From assembly GCF_041287255.1 (NCBI RefSeq), contig NZ_JBGGTX010000004.1:186001-250000 (forward strand): a stretch of 64,000 bases of DNA. Direction: 5' to 3'. Under the pieces are notes generated by a model. It was not told where the DNA came from. It was given only the letters and a program-made list of their open reading frames with translations, and searched no databases. The position numbers were made by a program, and so were the translations under genes. The DNA comes from Tamlana flava. GTDB taxonomy: Bacteria; Bacteroidota; Bacteroidia; Flavobacteriales; Flavobacteriaceae. Below are positions 58,324 to 64,000 of the stretch, piece after piece; the first letter of the stretch is position 1; each line of letters opens with the position of its first letter.

Positions 58324-59871
58324 GTGGTTGTAATTTATCATTTAAATAATAAGGTTCATGAGATAGTTGTCGAAGGCAATCAGCATTTGGATTTTAACAA
58401 ACACCTCTCACTATCAAGAACATTACATGTGTTGGCAAATCAGTTTCCAGATGAAAAGATTGTCTGGTGCCATGTAAGCTGTAAACCAACTTTGAATTTA
58501 AAGTTTTTGGAATCCAGATTTCACCATAACCGGTTAATGCTGTCATTTGGGGCAGGAGAACATTTGTTTTTGAACGAGCAAATAGGCTATGTTGATATGT
58601 CTTCCTTTATAAAGGTCAACAAGAACGTATCATACCCCACTTGGCAAATGAGCAGTACGGTAGGGGCGATACATGCGTCTGTCTTATTGCTTGTGAAGGA
58701 TCAAATACCACAGGATTCCAATTTTGATTATTATTTAAATTCATTGGCGAAACTGGCGATACCACTTGGTTTGTTTTGTTATTCAGAACCCAATTTAATT
58801 TTAGAGCATAATTCTTCAGTGGCTCCAAAATCTCAAATGTTAACCCTTTTTAAGTTTGTAAAACAACATTATAAAACCCGATGGCTTTATTTATTGGTCT
58901 TGAATGGTATCCTATACGAAAGAAAGTTTTGGCTTCTTCCGTTTCTTTATGCACTGTGTTTTGTCAAGAATAGGTATTTGTCTGTTGATTTTAATTCGAT
59001 AGACATAAAGTCTTCTGAAAAAGTAACAGATAAAACAACTGTGGATGTTATCATTCCGACCATCGGTAGAAAAGCCTATCTGTACAATGTGTTGTGTGAT
59101 TTAAGGGGACAAACCTTGCTCCCTGAAAATGTCATCATTGTGGAGCAAAACCCCTTAAAAGGCAGTGTTTCTGATTTAGATTATTTAAAAACGGAATCTT
59201 GGCCTTTTAATATTAAGCATCATTTTCTGCATAAAACTGGGGCATGCAATGCAAGAAATAAGGCGTTGAAAGAGGTCATTTCTGAATTTGCTTTTTTTGC
59301 TGATGATGATGTTAGGTTACAAAGTAATGCGCTTTATGAGAGTACAAGCTATATGATATGCCATGGTATCGAAGCCATTACGTTAAGTTGCAAAGCAGAA
59401 AATGAAATAGAAAAGATAAAAATCCCGATACAATGGTCAGCCTTTGGTTCTGGATGCAGTATTGTAAAAACATCGGCATTGGGTAATATTACTTTTAATT
59501 TAGGATATGAACATGGTTTTGGTGAAGATTCGGACTTTGGAGCACAGTTAAGAAATAAGGGGACAGATATTATATATTATCCGGAAATCTCCTTAAAACA
59601 TCTTAAAGCTCCCATTGGCGGATTTCGAACAAAGCCGATGCTACCTTGGAAAGAAGATATGATTCAGCCAAAACCGTCCCCAACAGTGATGTTGTTTCAA
59701 TTATTGCACAAAACAAAAGAACAACGGTTGGGATATAAAACCGTATTGTTTTTAAAATATTATAAAAATCAATCCATTAGAAATCCGTTTACATATTTTA
59801 AGGTGTTCAAAAAACAATGGCAGCAAAGTTTAAAATATGCCCATCACTTAAAATCGATTAAATCACCATGA
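58324..59871 (+). CDS. Two-domain GT2-like glycosyltransferase (GTG start)
   Basis: A 515-residue protein starting at GTG (VVIYHLNNKVHEIVVEGN). Residues 1-230 resemble a GT-A-like domain without an obvious DxD, with NQFPDEKIVWCHVSCKPTLN and a hydrophobic stretch near 195-220 (WLYLLVLNGILYE, FWLLPFLYALCFV). The C-terminal half is a regular GT2 domain: VDVIIPTIGRKAYLYNVLCD, NVIIVEQNPLKG, TGACNARNKALKEVISEF, FFADDDVRL and GFGEDSDFGAQLRNKGTDI. The N-terminal domain's role is unknown. It overlaps the next gene by four bases (ATGA). Confidence 0.78.
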   Translation: MVVIYHLNNKVHEIVVEGNQHLDFNKHLSLSRTLHVLANQFPDEKIVWCHVSCKPTLNLKFLESRFHHNRLMLSFGAGEHLFLNEQIGYVDMSSFIKVNKNVSYPTWQMSSTVGAIHASVLLLVKDQIPQDSNFDYYLNSLAKLAIPLGLFCYSEPNLILEHNSSVAPKSQMLTLFKFVKQHYKTRWLYLLVLNGILYERKFWLLPFLYALCFVKNRYLSVDFNSIDIKSSEKVTDKTTVDVIIPTIGRKAYLYNVLCDLRGQTLLPENVIIVEQNPLKGSVSDLDYLKTESWPFNIKHHFLHKTGACNARNKALKEVISEFAFFADDDVRLQSNALYESTSYMICHGIEAITLSCKAENEIEKIKIPIQWSAFGSGCSIVKTSALGNITFNLGYEHGFGEDSDFGAQLRNKGTDIIYYPEISLKHLKAPIGGFRTKPMLPWKEDMIQPKPSPTVMLFQLLHKTKEQRLGYKTVLFLKYYKNQSIRNPFTYFKVFKKQWQQSLKYAHHLKSIKSP

Positions 59872-60863
59872 GGGTTTCGTTAATTATATGCACTTATATG
59901 CGCCAAAAACCACTGCTAAAATTATTGCAATCGGTTGGGAAACAAACGGTGTATCCGGATGAGATTTTAATTATAGATGGTTCAACAAATACGGAAACTG
60001 AAACTGCTTTAAAGTCAAATGTCTTTAAGAATTTAACATATTATAGAGTTTCAGAAAAAGACAGAGGCTTAACCAAACAGCGGAATTTTGGTGTTCATCG
60101 GTTAAGTAAATCTTCGGAAGTAGTTTGTTTTTTAGATGATGATGTGGTTTTAGAGCCTCAGTATTTTCAATATTTGATAGAGACATATAAACAATACCCG
60201 AAAGCTTTAGCAGTGGGAGGTTATATTGCCAATGAAGTAGAGTGGAAGTTTTCCGATAAACTAAATCATCCAGATTCATTTTATTATGATGGCTGGATGC
60301 GCGCTGAGCCTACACGTTTTAAAATTCGTCGTTTTTTCGGATTGTTACCCGATGTGCCACCAGGTTACATGCCCACATTTTCTCATGGGCGCTCCATTAG
60401 TTTTTTACCGCCATCAAGTAAAATCTATCCAGTAGAGCAAATTATGGGCGGTGTGTCTTCATATAAAAGGGAAGTATTTAAAACATTACAGTTTTCAACC
60501 TATTTTGAGGGTTATGGGTTGTATGAGGATGCCGATTTCTCATTGCGATTGGCTAAACAAGGGCACTTATATATTAACACGAATGCCAGACTTTCCCATT
60601 ATCATGAAGATTCAGGCAGACCAAACCAGTTTAAATATGGTAAGATGGTGGTTAGGAACGGTTGGTACGTCTGGCGTGTTAAATATGCAAATCCATCATT
60701 TAAAGCGCGTTTTAAATGGCATATAACTGCTTTGTTATTAACTAAAATAAGAGCAATAAACGTTTTGACTACATCTAAAAGAAAGGAAGCTTTAACAGAA
60801 AGTATAGGGCGCACGGTTGGTTGGTTTTCCATTATCTTTACCCCACCTAAAGTAGAAAGATGA
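59868..60863 (+). CDS. GT2 family glycosyltransferase
   Basis: A 331-residue GT-A enzyme: VSLIICTYMRQKPLLKLLQS, ILIIDGSTNTET, RGLTKQRNFGVHRL, FLDDDVVLEP, and the later YEDADFSLRLAKQG. This resembles GT2 enzymes of the rhamnosyl- and GlcNAc-transferase type, including WsaE/RfbN relatives. Four-base overlaps on both sides (ATGA) join it to the genes before and after. Confidence 0.88.
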   Translation: MRVSLIICTYMRQKPLLKLLQSVGKQTVYPDEILIIDGSTNTETETALKSNVFKNLTYYRVSEKDRGLTKQRNFGVHRLSKSSEVVCFLDDDVVLEPQYFQYLIETYKQYPKALAVGGYIANEVEWKFSDKLNHPDSFYYDGWMRAEPTRFKIRRFFGLLPDVPPGYMPTFSHGRSISFLPPSSKIYPVEQIMGGVSSYKREVFKTLQFSTYFEGYGLYEDADFSLRLAKQGHLYINTNARLSHYHEDSGRPNQFKYGKMVVRNGWYVWRVKYANPSFKARFKWHITALLLTKIRAINVLTTSKRKEALTESIGRTVGWFSIIFTPPKVER

Positions 60864-61978
60864 GGTTTTTAATCATAACACATGTAATGCACAAGCGGCA
60901 AAATAAACAATGGTTTGGTTATGCGCCTTATGTGCGGGAAATGAATGTATGGTTAAAGTATGTAGATGACGTTGAGGTTGTTGCACCATGTAATAATGGG
61001 CAACCAGCACATATTGATATGGCTTATCAGCATAGTGCTATGACATTCACAAAAATTCCGTCCATCGCTTTTACAAGTTTTAAACGTGCTATGATTTCAT
61101 TGTTGGCTATACCAAAAATCAGTATTCATATATTCAAAGCGTGTTTGAGGGCAGACCATATCCATTTACGATGCCCTGGGAACATAGGCTTACTAGGTTG
61201 TTTAGTCCAAATATTTTTTCCGCATAAGTTAAAGACAGCGAAATATGCAGGAAATTGGCAACCCAAAGCAAAACAGCCTTTAAGTTTTAGATTTCAGAAA
61301 TGGGTGTTGAGTAATACCTTTTTAACCAAAAACATCAAGGTTTTAGTGTATGGACATTGGGAAAACCAATCTAAAAATATCAAACCATTTTTCACGGCTA
61401 CTTTTAGAGATTCAGAAATAGAAATTCCTGTTAAAAGAGAATATCTTGGGGATTTAAAATTTGTTTTTATGGGGAGTTTGGTGGAAGGTAAGCGGCCGCT
61501 ATGGGCTATTAAAATTGTTGAAGCATTACATCGACAGGCAAGAAAAGTAACTTTAGATATTTATGGCGATGGCATCTTAAGAAATGATTTAGAGCAATAT
61601 ATTAGAGACAATCATCTGGAAAGGATAGTAACGTGCTATGGAAATCAGCGAATAGCTGTCATAAAAGAGTCTTTAAAAACAGCCCATTTTTTAATATTAC
61701 CATCAAAGTCAGAGGGTTGGCCAAAGGCCGTTGCGGAAGCCATGTTTTTTGGATGTATTCCCATAGCAACACCCGTATCTTGTGTTCCCGAAATGCTTGG
61801 TAATGGAAAAAGGGGTATTTTGATCGCAGGTGAACTAGATGGTGCCACAAATGCGGTAAAAGAGCATTTGAGTGATCAGACTAGATTGCAACATATGTCT
61901 GTAGCAGCTACTAAATGGTCTCAATACTATACATTAGATGTTTTTGAAAAGGAAATATCAAAATTAATAAGCTATTGA
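60860..61978 (+). CDS. GT4 family glycosyltransferase
   Basis: A 372-residue GT-B protein with LIITHVMHKRQNKQWFGYAP at the start, KTAKYAGNWQPKAKQPLSF in the acceptor domain, FVFMGSLVEGKRPLWAIKI and LDIYGDGILRNDLEQYI, and the E-x7-E motif SKSEGWPKAVAEAMFFG. Its stop overlaps the ATG of the next gene by one base. Confidence 0.88.
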   Translation: MRFLIITHVMHKRQNKQWFGYAPYVREMNVWLKYVDDVEVVAPCNNGQPAHIDMAYQHSAMTFTKIPSIAFTSFKRAMISLLAIPKISIHIFKACLRADHIHLRCPGNIGLLGCLVQIFFPHKLKTAKYAGNWQPKAKQPLSFRFQKWVLSNTFLTKNIKVLVYGHWENQSKNIKPFFTATFRDSEIEIPVKREYLGDLKFVFMGSLVEGKRPLWAIKIVEALHRQARKVTLDIYGDGILRNDLEQYIRDNHLERIVTCYGNQRIAVIKESLKTAHFLILPSKSEGWPKAVAEAMFFGCIPIATPVSCVPEMLGNGKRGILIAGELDGATNAVKEHLSDQTRLQHMSVAATKWSQYYTLDVFEKEISKLISY

Positions 61979-63054
61979 TGAGGGTTTTACAATTAATAGA
62001 TTCTCTGCAACTGGGAGGTGCAGAGCGGGTGGCTGTAAATTATGCAAACGTATTGTTAAATCATGTTGATGGTTCTTTTTTGTGTGCAACCAGAAAAGAA
62101 GGATTATTAAAAAATGGGCTTTTAGATGATGTTGGTTATTTGTTTTTGAATAAAAAATCAACTTTGGATTTAAAAGCTATTTTTAAGCTCAAAAGCTATA
62201 TTAAAAAGCATCAAATTACAATAGTTCATGCACATGCGTCTTCTTTCTTTTTAGGAACTATGATAAAACTACTAAACCCCAAACTTATTTTGGTTTGGCA
62301 TGATCATTATGGGGATAGTGAATTTTTAAACGAGCGGCCAAAATGGGCTTTGAGATTTTGTGCTCTGTTTTTTAATCATGTTTTTTGTGTTAATATAACA
62401 TTAGAAGAATGGGTGAAAAAGTACCTGAAAGTAAATGAGGTAAGTTATTTGCCAAATTTTGCACAGTTAAAACATACAAAATGTGTTACCGAGTTGAAAG
62501 GGGACTCTGGTAAGCGTGTCATTTGTTTGGCCAATTTGAGACCCCAGAAAGACCATATCAATTTGTTAAAAGCTTTTAAGGTGTTGAAGGAAAAGCATGA
62601 TGATTGGAGTTTGCACCTTGTGGGTCAGGATTTTGAAGATGGGTACTCTTATACTATTAAAACATTTATTCCTGAAAATAATTTAACACACCATGTTTTT
62701 TTATACGGCAGTTGCCCTGATACGCTAAATATTTTAAAGCAATGCGATATAGGTGTGTTAGCATCAAAATCAGAAGGTTTACCTTTGGCCTTACTGGAAT
62801 ATGGATTGGTAGGGTTGCCTGTTGTTGTTACTAATGTAGGGGACTGCAAAAAGGTTGTGTCTGATATTGAAGAAGGGATATTGATTCAACCAGAGCGTGA
62901 AGATCTGTTGGTAGAGGCTTTAGTGCACTTAGTTGAAAATAAAGAGTTTAGGCAGTCTATGGGACATAATTTAAAAGAAAAAGTAACCCGAAAATTTTCT
63001 AAAGATACTACTATTGAGAAATTGATGGGGATTTATAAAAAATATGATTCATGA
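61978..63054 (+). CDS. GT4 family glycosyltransferase
   Basis: A 358-residue GT-B protein with LQLIDSLQLGGAERVAVNYA, IVHAHASSFFLGT, VICLANLRPQKDHINLLKA, and the E-x7-E motif ASKSEGLPLALLEYGLVG. The ATG of MRVLQL is chosen over the in-frame TTG just before it. It overlaps the final membrane protein gene by four bases (ATGA). Confidence 0.9.
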   Translation: MRVLQLIDSLQLGGAERVAVNYANVLLNHVDGSFLCATRKEGLLKNGLLDDVGYLFLNKKSTLDLKAIFKLKSYIKKHQITIVHAHASSFFLGTMIKLLNPKLILVWHDHYGDSEFLNERPKWALRFCALFFNHVFCVNITLEEWVKKYLKVNEVSYLPNFAQLKHTKCVTELKGDSGKRVICLANLRPQKDHINLLKAFKVLKEKHDDWSLHLVGQDFEDGYSYTIKTFIPENNLTHHVFLYGSCPDTLNILKQCDIGVLASKSEGLPLALLEYGLVGLPVVVTNVGDCKKVVSDIEEGILIQPEREDLLVEALVHLVENKEFRQSMGHNLKEKVTRKFSKDTTIEKLMGIYKKYDS

Positions 63055-64000
63055 AGTTGTCCATCTATTATAAATTACTCATTTTTCATGTTCTCTTGGG
63101 GGTTGGTGTGTTTTTGTACAGACCACTAGCATTGGGTTATTTTTTATTAAGTACGTTCTTTTTTGGATATAAGATTTTAATGGCTTCCAAAAGATATAAA
63201 ACATTTTATATTCTATTGGCTTGCGCTTATGTTGTGGGTAGTGAGGTGTTTTTAAGAATGAACGGTGGTACTGTTTTTTACGAAGCCAGTAAATATTTAA
63301 TTATTGCGTTTGTGGGGTTGGGCTTACTTAGCAATGGCTTTTCAAATAGAGCACTTATTTATGTCATATATATTTTGCTGTTGATACCGGGAATTTACGT
63401 GGCTGTGAGTTCATTAGGATTTGAATCGGATATAAGGCGTGCAGTTGCTTTTAATTTAAGTGGTCCTGTTTGTTTAGGTATAACAGCTGTTTATTGTTAT
63501 AAGAGAGTTATACGCTTTAATCAGTTAAAATTGATATTAATAGCTTTTTTGATGCCTTTAGTGAGTATGGCTGTTTATTTGTTTTTATACACACCTAATT
63601 TACAAGAGGTAATTACAAGCACAGGTTCAAGTTTTGCAACTTCCGGTGGTTTTGGTCCCAATCAAGTAGCCACTGTTTTAGGAATAGGAATTTTTGTTTC
63701 GGCAGCCAAGTTTTTTATATCAAAAGAATTGTTGTTCCATAGGATATTCGACTTGTTATTATTGGGGATATTCGGATTTAGGGCGCTTGTAACATTTAGC
63801 CGAGGTGGCGTTATTACTGCCGTAGTAATGATTCTGTTTTTTTTGGGATTGTATTATGTGAAGGCTAATTTTAAGACAAAGTTTAAAATTAAATTTTCTG
63901 CATTATTTTTTTTATTAATGGTAGCGCTTGTATGGGTAGTCAGTTCTATTCAAACCAGTGGGTTTTTAGATAAACGCTATGCGAATCAAGATGCTGCTGG
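63051..64000 (+). CDS. O-antigen ligase/polymerase-like membrane protein (partial, runs off window)
   Basis: The first 316 codons are present. The protein is almost entirely hydrophobic, with many predicted membrane helices (for example IFHVLLGVGVFLY, LIALVG-like IIAFVGLGLLSNGF and LIAFLMPLVSMAVYLFLY). The motif GGFGPNQVATVLG and the following TFSRGGVITAVV (Ser-Arg-Gly-Gly) fit Wzy_C/O-antigen ligase family proteins, in which such Arg residues are essential. It probably polymerises repeat units or ligates the chain to lipid A or another acceptor. It is translationally coupled to the preceding GT4 gene. Confidence 0.82.
   Translation, partial: MKLSIYYKLLIFHVLLGVGVFLYRPLALGYFLLSTFFFGYKILMASKRYKTFYILLACAYVVGSEVFLRMNGGTVFYEASKYLIIAFVGLGLLSNGFSNRALIYVIYILLLIPGIYVAVSSLGFESDIRRAVAFNLSGPVCLGITAVYCYKRVIRFNQLKLILIAFLMPLVSMAVYLFLYTPNLQEVITSTGSSFATSGGFGPNQVATVLGIGIFVSAAKFFISKELLFHRIFDLLLLGIFGFRALVTFSRGGVITAVVMILFFLGLYYVKANFKTKFKIKFSALFFLLMVALVWVVSSIQTSGFLDKRYANQDAA

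Overview
The window looks like a chromosomal segment of a member of the Bacteroidetes, most likely a (marine) Flavobacteriaceae. The pointers are low G+C, several promoters of the Bacteroidetes type (TTTG, about 19 nt, TAnnTTTG), TTG start codons, lineage-typical housekeeping proteins (DUF4290, DUF2795, a long SecA, YqgE next to HU, a TlpA-type redoxin), and SPII/SPI export signals of Bacteroidetes style. No rRNA, phage, IS element or CRISPR array was seen.

1-2.1 kb (minus strand): two exported carbohydrate-active lipoproteins, a GH27 alpha-galactosidase-like enzyme cut by the window edge and a GH105 unsaturated-uronyl hydrolase, probably the end of a polysaccharide-utilisation operon. 2.3-27.7 kb: ordinary core genome. 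It holds a thioredoxin-like membrane protein, tRNA-Met(CAT), a START-like protein, a class IV aminotransferase, YqgE, HU, an AAA ATPase-recQ-fmt operon, DUF493, DUF4290-murA, an M1 peptidase, soluble and membrane-bound pyrophosphatases side by side, an App1-type phosphatase, a deoxynucleoside kinase, tRNA-Tyr, secA, DUF2795, a PduO-type adenosyltransferase, a methyltransferase and an ABC-F ATPase. Two short degenerate coding remnants lie at 11.84-12.08 and 24.29-24.42 kb.

27.8-64 kb (all plus strand, running off the right edge): one very large capsule/exopolysaccharide locus. It opens with wza and wzc homologues. wzc overlaps cysQ, which is followed by cysC; these are the enzymes that recycle PAP and make PAPS, the sulfuryl donor. 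After a repeat-rich gap come an ABC exporter (wzm, wzt), a sulfotransferase, methyltransferases, a DegT aminotransferase with a PglD/NeuD-like acyltransferase, and a long run of about 18 glycosyltransferases (12 GT2-like, 6 GT4/GT-B-like). These are interrupted by a second sulfotransferase between repeats, a nonulosonate (sialic acid/KDN-like) pair made of a cytidylyltransferase-HAD fusion and a short NeuB-type synthase, an unassigned GT-B-like protein and a third sulfotransferase. The window ends inside an O-antigen ligase/polymerase-like membrane protein.

Read together, the locus should build, sulfate, decorate with a nonulosonic acid and export a complex acidic surface polysaccharide. The three sulfotransferase genes are clearly more A+T-rich than their neighbours and one sits between copies of a dispersed repeat, so the sulfation genes look like interchangeable cassettes on a more stable transport/PAPS backbone. 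No sulfate adenylyltransferase (CysD/N), initiating sugar-phosphate transferase or Wzx flippase is visible inside the window.
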